From assembly GCA_003331885.1 (NCBI GenBank), contig QOPZ01000005.1, forward strand, positions 1 to 36,785: a stretch of DNA of 36,785 bases, written 5' to 3'. Below the pieces are notes generated by a model. That model saw nothing but the letters and a program-made list of their open reading frames with translations, did no database searches and was not told the DNA's origin. The DNA comes from Cryomorphaceae bacterium. GTDB lineage: Bacteria; Bacteroidota; Bacteroidia; Flavobacteriales; Flavobacteriaceae. Both the position numbers and the translations under genes were made by a program. Shown in pieces: positions 25,514-33,840 of the stretch (positions are counted from its first letter, which is position 1; each line of letters opens with the position of its first letter).

Positions 25514-26140
25514 ATGAAAATTATAAAAGAAGTATGCGTTGATAATATTGACGATGCTTTAAAAGCTTTTAACAAAGGTGCAGATAGAATTGAGTTTTGT
25601 TCAAATCTAAATGAAGATGGATTGACCCCTGATTTTAATGATCTAAAAGAGCTTAAAAGTTTAGTTTCGATTCCTATTCGAGTTATGATAAGACCTCACT
25701 CAAAATCTTTTGAATATAATGATAATGATATTGCTAAAATGACGAAAAGTATTCATTTATTTAAAAAAGAAAACTTTGATGGAGTTGTTTTAGGTTGTTT
25801 GAATGAGCATAATGAACTAGATATTGAAAAAATTAATTATTTAGCTCAAACTGCAAAACCTCTCAATGTAATTGTTCATAAAGCAATTGATTTAACCAAT
25901 TCACCAATAGAATCTTTAAAGAATTTATTTGAATTAAATATTATAAATGGAGTTTTAACCTCTGGTGGTTGTCAAACGGCAGAGCTTGGTATGTCTATTT
26001 TAAAAAATATGGTTAATATATCCCCTAAAGATTTTGAAATTATTTCAGCTGGAAAAATTACTGATCAAAATATAAACTTTTTACATGAAAAAATACAAGG
26101 TCAATATTATCATGGTAGAAAAATCGTTGGAGAATTATAA
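25514..26140 (+). CDS. cutC: CutC family TIM-barrel protein
   Basis: A 208-residue CutC protein, historically called a copper homeostasis protein. The start is ATG at 25514, which gives the family N-terminus KEVCVDNIDDALKAFNKGADRIEFCSNL; the frame is open further upstream inside nagB, but that part is not CutC-like. Motifs GLTPD, IRVMIRPHS, GVVLGCLN, VHKAIDL and VLTSGGCQTA (Cys and Gly-rich) are present. It ends HGRKIVGEL, shorter than the roughly 240-residue E. coli protein. In Bacteroidota CutC genes often sit with amino-sugar or glycosylasparaginase genes (by recall), so a metabolic role is possible; its role in copper handling is disputed. It lies in the operon after the NagB fusion, 31 bases before the POT transporter. 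Confidence 0.88.
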   Translation: MKIIKEVCVDNIDDALKAFNKGADRIEFCSNLNEDGLTPDFNDLKELKSLVSIPIRVMIRPHSKSFEYNDNDIAKMTKSIHLFKKENFDGVVLGCLNEHNELDIEKINYLAQTAKPLNVIVHKAIDLTNSPIESLKNLFELNIINGVLTSGGCQTAELGMSILKNMVNISPKDFEIISAGKITDQNINFLHEKIQGQYYHGRKIVGEL

Positions 26141-26171
26141 TTAAATAAATACATTTAAAAAAAATTAAGAT

Positions 26172-27722
26172 ATGATTGGAGCGCAATTTAATGGGTCAGA
26201 ACTTAATCAAAAAACTATTTTTGATCACCCAACGGGATTATTTGTGCTATTCTTTACTGAAATGTGGGAAAGATTTAGTTATTACGGAATGAGAGCAATT
26301 TTGGTTCTGTTTTTAACTTCATCAATAATGAATGAAGGATGGGGATGGGAAAGAGAAGATGCGCTAGTATTATATGGTTGGTATACAGGTCTTGTTTACT
26401 TTACCCCTCTTATTGGTGGAATTCTTGCTGATAAATTCTTAGGATATAGAAATGCAACGGTTATGGGTGCTTTTATTATGGCATTAGGTCATGGATCAAT
26501 GGCTTTAGAATATTTCTCAGATTCATTTTTTTTCCTTGGTATTGCATTATTAATAATTGGTAATGGTCTCTTTAAACCAAATATTTCTTCAATTGTAGGT
26601 CAATTATATAAAGATGATGATATAAGAAAAGATGGAGCATACACTATTTTCTACATGGGAATTAATTGTGGAGCATTTCTAGGAATTCTTTTGTGTGGAT
26701 ATTTAGGAGAAAAAGTTGGATGGCATTGGGGGTTTGGACTTGCTGGAATTTTTATGTTTTTTGGTATGTTACAATTCTATTTTGCTCAAAATATTTTTGG
26801 TTCTATTGGATTAAAACCTGAAAAAAAGAAAGATTTAAAAAGTGAAGATAAAACCAAAACACCAATAACTGGAGTTGAGTGGGACAGAATAATAGTTATT
26901 TTAGTTTTTTCAGCTGCAACCATATTTTTTTGGTGGGCTTTTGAACAGGCTGGTGGGTCAATGACAATTTTTGCAAATGACTATACTGAGAGGAATTTGA
27001 CGGGAGAATCATCAATGATATTTAAAACAGTCAATACAATTATAACAATTGTTCCAATGGTAGTTATTACATATGTACTGTTCAGACTATTTCAGAATAT
27101 TTTTCAAAAGTATTTCTTGTCAAATTTATTTCTAGGTTCAAGTTTTGTTATTATTTGGGGAATAGTTTTATGGATGATTAATAATGAATTTAGTCAGGAT
27201 GCAACTGAAATTCCAGCTTCATGGTTTTCTGTACTAAACTCCTTATTTATTATAATTTTTGCTCCTATTTTTTCAAAAATTTGGGCTTCAAAATATAATC
27301 CTTCAGGACCTATAAAATTCTCAATTGGTTTGATTCTTCTTGGTCTTGGTTTTGGTTTCTTAGCATATGGATCCATGTCTATACCTTATGGTGCACAAAC
27401 TGCAAGCGTAAGTATTTTTTGGCTTGTATTTGCATATTTATTTCACACGCTTGGTGAATTATGTGTATCTCCGGTTGGCCTTTCATACGTTAGTAAACTA
27501 GCTCCAGTTAGACTTGTAGGATTGATGTTTGGTTTTTGGTTATTATCTAGTTTTTTTGCAAACCTAATCGGAGGTTTTACCGGAAGTTATATTAATGTAA
27601 TTTCAGAACAAGCTGGTTTATCTGGATTCTTTTTGATTTTCACTCTTATCCCAATTGGAGCAGGAATTGTTATGTTTTTATTGAACGGCTTTTTAAAGAA
27701 AAAAATGCATGGTTTTAACTAG
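26172..27722 (+). CDS. POT/PTR-family proton-dependent oligopeptide transporter
   Basis: A 516-residue inner-membrane transporter with 12-14 hydrophobic helices. The family signature is clear: FTEMWERFSYYGMRAILVLFL (E-x-x-E-R-F-x-Y-Y-G, about residues 29-40), LTPLIGG-like YFTPLIGGILADKFLG, and GNGLFKPNISSIVGQLY. WWAFEQAGGSMTIFAND is the usual TM7 region, and FHTLGELCVSPVGLSYVSKLAP the TM10 region. It imports di- and tripeptides with protons. The stop overlaps the thioredoxin gene by 14 bases. Whether it belongs to the sulfatase operon or starts a second unit is uncertain; the 31-base gap before it shows no clear promoter. Confidence 0.95.
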   Translation: MIGAQFNGSELNQKTIFDHPTGLFVLFFTEMWERFSYYGMRAILVLFLTSSIMNEGWGWEREDALVLYGWYTGLVYFTPLIGGILADKFLGYRNATVMGAFIMALGHGSMALEYFSDSFFFLGIALLIIGNGLFKPNISSIVGQLYKDDDIRKDGAYTIFYMGINCGAFLGILLCGYLGEKVGWHWGFGLAGIFMFFGMLQFYFAQNIFGSIGLKPEKKKDLKSEDKTKTPITGVEWDRIIVILVFSAATIFFWWAFEQAGGSMTIFANDYTERNLTGESSMIFKTVNTIITIVPMVVITYVLFRLFQNIFQKYFLSNLFLGSSFVIIWGIVLWMINNEFSQDATEIPASWFSVLNSLFIIIFAPIFSKIWASKYNPSGPIKFSIGLILLGLGFGFLAYGSMSIPYGAQTASVSIFWLVFAYLFHTLGELCVSPVGLSYVSKLAPVRLVGLMFGFWLLSSFFANLIGGFTGSYINVISEQAGLSGFFLIFTLIPIGAGIVMFLLNGFLKKKMHGFN

Positions 27723-28254
27723 GTTTTTTATATTAAGTCTAATATTATCGTTTAATCTTGTTCAATCACAAGATGTAAATTGGATTACCATTGAAAAGGC
27801 TCAAGAGTTGCAAAAAACAAATCCAAAGAATATTATAATGGATATTTATACAGATTGGTGTGGGCCATGTAAGTTGATGGATAAAAATACTTTTCAAAAC
27901 AGCGATGTTGCTAATTTTTTAAATGAAAATTTTTATGCAGTTAAATTTAATGCTGAAGGTAATTCCTCAGTAAATTATAAGGGTAAATTATATGATAATC
28001 CTGGATTTAAAAAAGGAACTTCTGGCAGGAATTCGTCCCATAATTTTACAAGATATTTGGGAGTTTATGGTTATCCAACAATTGTCTTTTTTGATGTAAA
28101 TACAAATCCTATTGCTCCGATTACTGGATACTTAACACCAAGTCAAATTGAAATTTATTTAAATCTTTTTAGAGATAAAAAATATTTAGAGATAAAATCA
28201 CAAGAGGATTTTAAAAAATTTATTTCTGAGTTTAAACCTGAATTTAAAAGTTAA
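27709..28254 (+). CDS. Secreted thioredoxin-like protein
   Basis: A 181-residue thioredoxin-fold protein with an N-terminal signal peptide (about 1-20, cleavage near VQSQ). The redox motif is WCGPC (Cys51, Cys54), preceded by IIMDIYTDW and followed by a helix starting KLMDKNTF. YGYPTIVFFD contains the cis-Pro. A longer insert (VNYKGKLYDNPGFKKGTSGR) separates the two halves, as in DUF255/thioredoxin_7-like proteins of Flavobacteriia. It probably acts as a disulfide reductase in the periplasm. The ATG lies inside the 3' end of the POT gene (14-base overlap). It ends tail to tail with hemD, sharing the TTAA bases as stop codons. Confidence 0.9.
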   Translation: MVLTRFFILSLILSFNLVQSQDVNWITIEKAQELQKTNPKNIIMDIYTDWCGPCKLMDKNTFQNSDVANFLNENFYAVKFNAEGNSSVNYKGKLYDNPGFKKGTSGRNSSHNFTRYLGVYGYPTIVFFDVNTNPIAPITGYLTPSQIEIYLNLFRDKKYLEIKSQEDFKKFISEFKPEFKS

Positions 28255-29000
28255 CGTTTTTTATTCGCCTTTTCGATGTAGACATATAATGCTCTTGACA
28301 TTGAAGGGATTTTATTTAATGGAGCTTGAATATCTATTCTAAGACCAGCATTTTCTGCAGCACTAGCAGTATTTTTACCAAAGACAGCAATTCTAGTATC
28401 ATTTTGTTTAAAATCAGGAAAATTGGAGAGTAATGATTCAATTCCTGATGGACTAAAGAAAACTAAAATATCATAATAGACATTTTTTAAATCAGAAAGA
28501 TCACTTATAACTGTCTTATAAAAAACACCTTTTGTCCATCTAACTTCTAAATCATTTAATTTTTTTTCAATTCTTGGAGATAATACATCTGATCCAGGAA
28601 GTAAATAGTTTTCCTCACTGTATTTAGTTATTATTTCAGATAACTCATCAAAAGTTCTACCACCAACATAAATTTTTCTTTTTCTGTAAACTACATATTT
28701 CTGTAAATAAAAAGCAACTGCTTCTGAAAGACAAAAATATTTAAGGGCATTAGGAATAGGATATCTCATCTCTTCTGCAATTCTAAAGAAATGATCAACA
28801 GAATTTCTGCTCGTAAGAATAATTGCAGAGAATTTAGATAAATCTATTTTTTGTTGTCTTATTTCTCTACTTGTTTTACCTTCTATATGTATAAAAGGTC
28901 TAAAATCTATTTTCAATTTAAATTTTTTAATAAGCTCGACATATGGGGAGTTTTTAAGCTCTGGCTTTGGTTGTGAAATTAAAATAGACTTAACTTTCAT
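28251..29000 (-). CDS. hemD: Uroporphyrinogen-III synthase, HemD
   Basis: A 249-residue HemD-type protein closing hydroxymethylbilane to uroporphyrinogen III in heme synthesis. The family is poorly conserved; visible support is SILISQPKPELKNSPYVELIKK at the start, SAIILTSRNSVDHFF (about 72-86), YLLPGSDVLSPRIEKKLNDLE, and the second-domain VFFSPSGIESLLSNFP followed by IAVFGKNTASAAENAGLRID, a good match to the HemD pattern of Flavobacteriia. No DUF4271 gene, often next to hemD in that class, is present here. Heme supply would be needed for the c-type cytochrome at 9650. A -7-like TATTTTTG lies at 29026-29033 on the same strand. The terminal TTAA is shared with the thioredoxin stop. Confidence 0.85.
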   Translation of the reverse strand: MKVKSILISQPKPELKNSPYVELIKKFKLKIDFRPFIHIEGKTSREIRQQKIDLSKFSAIILTSRNSVDHFFRIAEEMRYPIPNALKYFCLSEAVAFYLQKYVVYRKRKIYVGGRTFDELSEIITKYSEENYLLPGSDVLSPRIEKKLNDLEVRWTKGVFYKTVISDLSDLKNVYYDILVFFSPSGIESLLSNFPDFKQNDTRIAVFGKNTASAAENAGLRIDIQAPLNKIPSMSRALYVYIEKANKKR

Positions 29001-29025
29001 ATTCCAAAAAAATGATTTGGGTCAG

Positions 29026-29033
29026 CAAAAATA
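29026..29033 (-). promoter_or_regulatory. Candidate -7 element for hemD (TATTTTTG)
   Basis: On the minus strand this octamer matches TAnnTTTG exactly and lies 26 bases before the hemD start, which is a suitable distance. A clear TTG -33 partner is not visible, so support is partial. Confidence 0.35.
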
Positions 29034-29112
29034 CAAATTCATTTATTACGAAACCCATTAAACTTAAAATGATTTTATATAGCTAATAAAAATTTAGTCT
29101 TAATTTTACATT

Positions 29113-29850
29113 GTGTCTGAGAGAAAATCAATCGTTATTATTCCAACTTTTAATGAAGCTGAAAATATAGTTGATATTATTAATGAAGTTTTTTTGTTAA
29201 AAGATAACTTTAACATTTTAGTTGTTGATGATAATTCCCCTGATGGAACTTCAGAACTTGTAAAGAAAGAAATGGAATTAAATAAACAAAGACTTTTTTT
29301 GATTGAAAGAGAAAAAAAATTAGGTATTGGACCAGCATATATTAATGGATTTAAATGGGCAATAAAAAATGGATATGAAAATATTTATGAAATGGATGCA
29401 GATTTTTCTCATAATCCAAATGATTTATCAAGAATGCAAGTTTTTTTAACTCAAAATGGTGTTGATGTTGTTATTGGTTCTAGGTATAAAACTGGCGTTA
29501 ATGTAGTTAACTGGCCAATTCAAAGAGTATTAATATCATATTTTGCATCATGGTACGCAAGAATTATTACTGGCACTCCAATAATGGATTTAACATCTGG
29601 ATTTGTTGGCTATAAAGCAAAAGTTTTAAATGAAATTTTAAATAATGGAGTAAAATTTAAAGGGTATGCATTTCAAATTGAAATGAAATTTAAAGCATAT
29701 AATTTAAAATATAATTTATATGAAATTCCTATTATTTTTACTGATAGAATAAAGGGAAGCTCAAAACTAAATTTATCAATAATTTCTGAAGCTATCTTTG
29801 GATTGATTACAATGAAAATAAGTCAAATTTTCACAAAAATTTTTAGATGA
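29113..29850 (+). CDS. Polyprenol monophosphomannose synthase (Dpm1-like GT2)
   Basis: A 245-residue GT2-fold glycosyltransferase that makes polyprenol-phosphate-mannose at the cytoplasmic membrane face. The start IVIIPTFNEAENI, the nucleotide-binding LVVDDNSPDGT (37-46), the catalytic EMDADFSHNP (94-103, D-x-D) and GSRYKTGVNVVNWP are all typical; SGFVGYKAKVL and FQIEMKFKAY follow in the usual order. No C-terminal membrane helices are present, as in Dpm1 rather than in larger GtrB-like proteins. The start is GTG at 29113. The stop overlaps the dihydroorotase start as ATGA. Protein O-mannosylation or glycolipid assembly in the envelope would use its product. Confidence 0.92.
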   Translation: MSERKSIVIIPTFNEAENIVDIINEVFLLKDNFNILVVDDNSPDGTSELVKKEMELNKQRLFLIEREKKLGIGPAYINGFKWAIKNGYENIYEMDADFSHNPNDLSRMQVFLTQNGVDVVIGSRYKTGVNVVNWPIQRVLISYFASWYARIITGTPIMDLTSGFVGYKAKVLNEILNNGVKFKGYAFQIEMKFKAYNLKYNLYEIPIIFTDRIKGSSKLNLSIISEAIFGLITMKISQIFTKIFR

Positions 29851-31178
29851 AAATAATTTTACAAAATGCTAATATTGTTAATGAAGGTAAAATATCTAAA
29901 AATGATTTATTAATTAATGACGATATTATTGAAAAAATTTCTAACAAAATCACTCCAATTGGAAATGAAAAATTAATTGATATTAAAGGATGTTTTTTAT
30001 TACCTGGTATTATTGATGATCAAGTTCATTTTAGAGAACCAGGACTAACCCATAAAGGCTCTATTTACTCTGAGTCTAAAGCTGCTGTTGCAGGTGGTAT
30101 AACGTCATTTTTTGAAATGCCTAACACAAATCCTCAAACAACTACAATTGAAAAATTGAATGAAAAATTTGAAATTGCTAGTAAAAATTCATTTGCAAAC
30201 TATTCATTTATGTTTGGTGGAACAAATAAGAATTTTTCTGAGATAAAAAAATTGAATTTTTCTGAGATACCAGCTATAAAATTATTTTTAGGATCATCGA
30301 CTGGCAATATGCTTGTTGATGATTATAAAGTTATTGAGGATATTCTAACATTTTCTGACGTTCCTGTAGTAGTTCATAGTGAGGATGAAGATATTATTAA
30401 TAAAAATTTAAAAATATTCAAAGAAAGGTATGGAGATAAAATTCCATTTCAATCTCACTCTAAAATTAGGTCTGAAGAGGCATGTTTAAAGTCAACAGAA
30501 AAAATAATTGAATTAGCCAAAAAAACAAATTCACGACTTCATGTTTTTCATTTATCAACAGGTGTTGAATCAAAATTATTTTCTTGTAATAAACCATTAA
30601 AGGATAAAAAAATTACAAGTGAAGTATGTATACATCATTTATCATTTAATGATAAGGATTATGAAAAGAAAAAGGGTTTTATTAAGTGGAACCCCTCTGT
30701 TAAAACATCTGAAGATCAGAAACAATTATGGGAATCATTACTGGAGGATAGAATTGATGTTATTGCTACAGACCATGCCCCTCATACATTTGATGAAAAG
30801 AGTAATAATTACTTAAATTGTCCATCTGGAGGTCCAATGGTACAGCATTCACTGAGTGTTATGTTTGAACATTTTTTAAATAATAAAATTTCTTTGGAGC
30901 AAATTGTTCAAAAGATGTGTCACAATCCTGCAATTATTTTTAAAGTAAAAAACAGAGGATATATTAGAGAAAATTATTATGCTGATTTGGTAGTTGTTGA
31001 TCCTAAAAAATCATATACAGTTAACAAGGATAATATACTTTATAAGTGTGGTTGGTCACCTTTTGATGGAACAAAGTTTAATTCAAAGGTTATATATACT
31101 TTTGTTAATGGTAAACTTGTTTTTGATAATGGAAAAATTAATGAGGCTATTAGAGGAAAAAAAATATCTTTTGAATAA
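29847..31178 (+). CDS. pyrC: Dihydroorotase
   Basis: A 443-residue amidohydrolase-superfamily dihydroorotase of pyrimidine synthesis. The entry motif is PGIIDDQVHFREPGLTHKG (53-71): the first His of the usual H-x-H metal pair is Gln59, while His61 remains. This Q-x-H form is what I recall for Bacteroidota. IKLFLGSS carries the Lys that is normally carboxylated, VVHSEDED and HVFHLST give metal His residues, and VIATDHAPHTFDEK the catalytic Asp. PSGGPMVQHSLSVM follows as usual. The ATG overlaps the mannosyltransferase stop (ATGA), and its TAA is directly followed by the ATG of the DUF4296 gene. A short in-frame direct repeat lies inside (30230-30269). Confidence 0.94.
   Translation: MKIILQNANIVNEGKISKNDLLINDDIIEKISNKITPIGNEKLIDIKGCFLLPGIIDDQVHFREPGLTHKGSIYSESKAAVAGGITSFFEMPNTNPQTTTIEKLNEKFEIASKNSFANYSFMFGGTNKNFSEIKKLNFSEIPAIKLFLGSSTGNMLVDDYKVIEDILTFSDVPVVVHSEDEDIINKNLKIFKERYGDKIPFQSHSKIRSEEACLKSTEKIIELAKKTNSRLHVFHLSTGVESKLFSCNKPLKDKKITSEVCIHHLSFNDKDYEKKKGFIKWNPSVKTSEDQKQLWESLLEDRIDVIATDHAPHTFDEKSNNYLNCPSGGPMVQHSLSVMFEHFLNNKISLEQIVQKMCHNPAIIFKVKNRGYIRENYYADLVVVDPKKSYTVNKDNILYKCGWSPFDGTKFNSKVIYTFVNGKLVFDNGKINEAIRGKKISFE
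30230..30269 (+). repeat. 16-bp direct repeat within pyrC
   Basis: GAATTTTTCTGAGATA occurs at 30230-30245 and again at 30254-30269, offset by 24 bases (8 codons). It encodes NFSEI twice in NKNFSEIKKLNFSEIPA, before the catalytic-Lys strand. It looks like a small in-frame duplication. Confidence 0.8.
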
Positions 31179-31514
31179 ATGAAATACATATATATTATTT
31201 TAATATTTGTTTTTTTCTCTTGTTCAAATGATCAGCCAGTTCCAGATGATGTAATGTCGAAAAACCAAATGATTGATTTTTTATTCGATGTTAACCTCAT
31301 TAATTCCAGCAGAGGATTTATTAGTAAAAGTAACAGCAATTATTTTATGGTAAGAGACACCATGCTTTTTAGAAAACATTCAATTGATTGTTTGACTTTT
31401 GTTAGAAGTAATAGTTTTTATACAAAAAATCCTAAGCTATATATGGAAGTTTATAACGGAATAAACAAAAAGATTAAAACTATAAAAGATTCCTTAAGGG
31501 ATGTCAAGAAGTAA
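31179..31514 (+). CDS. DUF4296 lipoprotein
   Basis: A 111-residue protein with a short hydrophobic leader ending in the lipobox FFSC (Cys15), so probably an envelope lipoprotein. The mature part starts SNDQPVPDDVMSKNQMIDFLFDVNLINSS, which fits the DUF4296 pattern (Pro, then a Met-Ile-x-Phe/Leu-Leu-Asp helix). Several Lys and Ser residues and a coiled, helical C-terminus (NGINKKIKTIKDSLRD) follow. The function of the family is unknown. It begins directly after the dihydroorotase stop (TAAATG), so it is translationally coupled; the DUF4296-dihydroorotase-mannosyltransferase neighbourhood recurs in Flavobacteriia. TyrS follows 21 bases after the stop. Confidence 0.85.
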   Translation: MKYIYIILIFVFFSCSNDQPVPDDVMSKNQMIDFLFDVNLINSSRGFISKSNSNYFMVRDTMLFRKHSIDCLTFVRSNSFYTKNPKLYMEVYNGINKKIKTIKDSLRDVKK

Positions 31515-31535
31515 TTAATTAAATATCTTTGTTAA

Positions 31536-32834
31536 ATGCCAATGGATTTTTTAAAAGAACTTAAATGGAGGGGTTTAATCCAAGATGTTACAAACGGATT
31601 TGATGAAGAGGTTAAAAAAAATAGTGTAACAGCGTATATTGGTTTTGATCCAACATCAGATTCTCTTCACATAGGTAGTCTTATTCAACTTATAATATTA
31701 AAACATTTTCAATTATGTGGACACAAACCCATTGTATTAGTTGGGGGAGCAACTGGTATGATAGGTGATCCATCAGGAAAATCAAAAGAAAGAAATTTAC
31801 TTAATGCTGGTATAATTGACAAGAATATTTCATCAATTAAAAATCAACTTTCCAAGTTTTTGGATTTTGATAAAAACAAATCCAATGCTGCCATTATTCT
31901 TAATAATTACGATTGGAATAGTGAATTAAATATTATTGATTTCTTTAGAGATTATGGGAAGCTTCTTACAGTAAATTATATGATGTCAAAGGATTCTGTT
32001 AAGAAAAGACTATCAACCTCTGATGTTAGTGAAGGCATGTCTTTTACTGAATTTACATACCAATTATTTCAAGCTTATGATTTTCACTATTTGATTGAAA
32101 ATTACAATTGTACTATTCAAATGGGTGGAAGTGATCAATGGGGAAATATTACATCTGGGGTTGAGTTAATTAGAAAAAAGAGTGGTAAAAAAGCACATGC
32201 TTTAACATGTCCTTTAATTACAAAAGCAGACGGCTCGAAATTTGGGAAAACTGAAGAAGGAAATGTTTGGCTAGATAAAGAAAAAACTTCACCTTATAAG
32301 TTTTATCAATACTGGTTAAATTCTTCTGATGAAGATTCAATTAAATATGTTAAAATCTTCACTTTTGCAACAAAAGAATTCATTGATAATTTAATTTCAG
32401 AACACAGCGAAGTTCCTCATGAAAGAAAGCTCCAAAAATTTATTTCTGAAGAAATTACTAAAATGGTTCATTCAGAAGAAGATTTAATAAAGGTTAAAAA
32501 TGCATCTTCAATTTTATTTGGGAATAATACGAATGAAAATTTATTAAATATTGACGAAGGTACTTTCTTAGATGTATTTAGTGGCGTTCCTAATATAGAA
32601 CTCAATAAGTCTTATTTTAATGAAAGTGAAATTATTGAGGATCTTTTGGACAAAACAAATTTTTTTAGTTCTAAATCAGAGATAAGAAGGCTTATAAGTC
32701 AAAATTCAATTTCAATAAATAAAACAAAAATAGATTCAACTTTTAAAATATCTGACATTGAGCTTATTAATAATAAGTATGTTTTGGTTCAAAAGGGCAA
32801 AAAGAATTACTATTTAATTAGCGTATCCAGTTAG
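31536..32834 (+). CDS. tyrS: Tyrosyl-tRNA synthetase
   Basis: A 432-residue class I aminoacyl-tRNA synthetase charging tRNA-Tyr. The HIGH-type motif is HIGS (45-48) within YIGFDPTSDSLHIGSL, the KMSKS-type motif is KFGKT (235-239), and QMGGSDQWGNITSG (195-208) is the Tyr-binding region typical of TyrRS. A C-terminal S4 RNA-binding domain (about 365-430) ends the protein (SEIRRLISQNSISIN). Length is normal for bacteria. Start ATG 31536; the second in-frame ATG two codons later is also possible. The last 21 bases overlap the convergent LuxE-like gene. No T-box or other leader is visible in the 21-base upstream gap. Confidence 0.96.
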   Translation: MPMDFLKELKWRGLIQDVTNGFDEEVKKNSVTAYIGFDPTSDSLHIGSLIQLIILKHFQLCGHKPIVLVGGATGMIGDPSGKSKERNLLNAGIIDKNISSIKNQLSKFLDFDKNKSNAAIILNNYDWNSELNIIDFFRDYGKLLTVNYMMSKDSVKKRLSTSDVSEGMSFTEFTYQLFQAYDFHYLIENYNCTIQMGGSDQWGNITSGVELIRKKSGKKAHALTCPLITKADGSKFGKTEEGNVWLDKEKTSPYKFYQYWLNSSDEDSIKYVKIFTFATKEFIDNLISEHSEVPHERKLQKFISEEITKMVHSEEDLIKVKNASSILFGNNTNENLLNIDEGTFLDVFSGVPNIELNKSYFNESEIIEDLLDKTNFFSSKSEIRRLISQNSISINKTKIDSTFKISDIELINNKYVLVQKGKKNYYLISVSS

Positions 32835-33785
32835 CATTAAATTACACCCTCTAATATCAGCTTCACTTCCTCTTCCAAATAATTTAAATTCACCATTTTT
32901 AAATACTTCTCCAACATCTTCAGTTGCAATAAATGGACATGAATACTTATTTGCGAGATCAATTATATTTAAAAAACCTTTTCCATTTTTTGATACTTTA
33001 AAGGGGTCATTAAAATCTTTTACTAATACTTTTTTCCATTTAGGGGAATTAAAAATCTGATCTTTAATGGAATAGCTTTGCGATAACAATTCTGTCATTG
33101 CGTATTCTGAATGGACATTGCGAGTATTAAATCCTTTGGAAAATATATTATGAAGATCTTCTTTATCTATTTCCTTTTTTAATCCTTTCATACCACCAGT
33201 TTCTATTATTATAGAATTTTTAAGATTATATTTTTTATTATCAATTAAATCCATCAATGCATACGACAGTCCATATATTATATATTTTGTTTTGTTTTTT
33301 TCTAACTGCTTTGTTTTTAAATCAAATTTTTCAGGATCCATTAAAAACTGACTTTCATTATTTTTTGATTTTTTAATTAATTCATTAATCATATAAATTA
33401 ATGATGATTCACTTTTTGATTTAAAACTTGGTGTTACTCCGATTATTACATAGTCTGAAATTTTTCCATACACTCTTTCAAAACATTTTTCAATGCTCGC
33501 ATCATAATTTTTAAGTCTGTAAATAAAATGGCTGCTTCTTAATCCTCCAGTTCCACTACTTTTAAATACTTTTTGATGTTTGTTGTTTTTAATAAAAATT
33601 TTCTTGTGTTTAAAAAAGATTATAGGAAGAAATGGTATCTTTTCAATCTGGTCAATTTTTTCTGGTTTTATATTTAAACTTTTACAATAAAGTTGATAAG
33701 TTTTATTTTTCTCAAAATGATAATTAAATAATTTAATAGAATAATCTTTAAATGATTCCTCATTTTTAACTCCCAAAAAATCCAT
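32814..33785 (-). CDS. LuxE/acyl-protein synthetase-like acyltransferase
   Basis: A 323-residue protein resembling LuxE (acyl-protein synthetase) and the PaaK-like part of the ANL adenylating superfamily. The phosphate-binding motif is FKSSGTGGLRSSHFI (74-88, S-S-G-T-G-G). LGVKNEESF at the N-terminus, PFLPIIFFKHKKI (51-63), MKGLKKEID and SEYAMTELLSQ (about 235-245) match the family layout. Flavobacterial homologues are annotated simply as acyl transferase. No lux operon partners are present, so it probably activates a carboxylic acid for cell-surface or lipid biosynthesis; the substrate is unknown. It converges with tyrS and overlaps it by 21 bases, and diverges from the response regulator over a 65-base gap that holds an 11-bp inverted repeat. 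Confidence 0.75.
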   Translation of the reverse strand: MDFLGVKNEESFKDYSIKLFNYHFEKNKTYQLYCKSLNIKPEKIDQIEKIPFLPIIFFKHKKIFIKNNKHQKVFKSSGTGGLRSSHFIYRLKNYDASIEKCFERVYGKISDYVIIGVTPSFKSKSESSLIYMINELIKKSKNNESQFLMDPEKFDLKTKQLEKNKTKYIIYGLSYALMDLIDNKKYNLKNSIIIETGGMKGLKKEIDKEDLHNIFSKGFNTRNVHSEYAMTELLSQSYSIKDQIFNSPKWKKVLVKDFNDPFKVSKNGKGFLNIIDLANKYSCPFIATEDVGEVFKNGEFKLFGRGSEADIRGCNLMLTGYAN

Positions 33786-33812
33786 ATTTAATATTAAGTT
33801 TTTGTTAACTCA

Positions 33813-33840
33813 ATATAAACTTAAATTATTAAGTTTATAT
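33813..33840. promoter_or_regulatory. 11-bp inverted repeat in the divergent promoter region (possible operator)
   Basis: ATATAAACTTA (33813-33823) and TAAGTTTATAT (33830-33840) form a perfect inverted repeat with a 6-base spacer. It lies 10 bases before the response-regulator start and 28 bases before the divergent LuxE-like start. It may bind the response regulator or another dimeric protein, or contain overlapping -7 elements (TAAGTTTA on each strand). In AT-rich DNA some chance is involved. Confidence 0.4.

Noticed and set aside
2632-28254. A classical polysaccharide utilization locus
   Set aside because: There is no SusC/SusD pair, hybrid two-component sensor or anti-sigma/ECF sigma factor in the window, so the term does not apply strictly.
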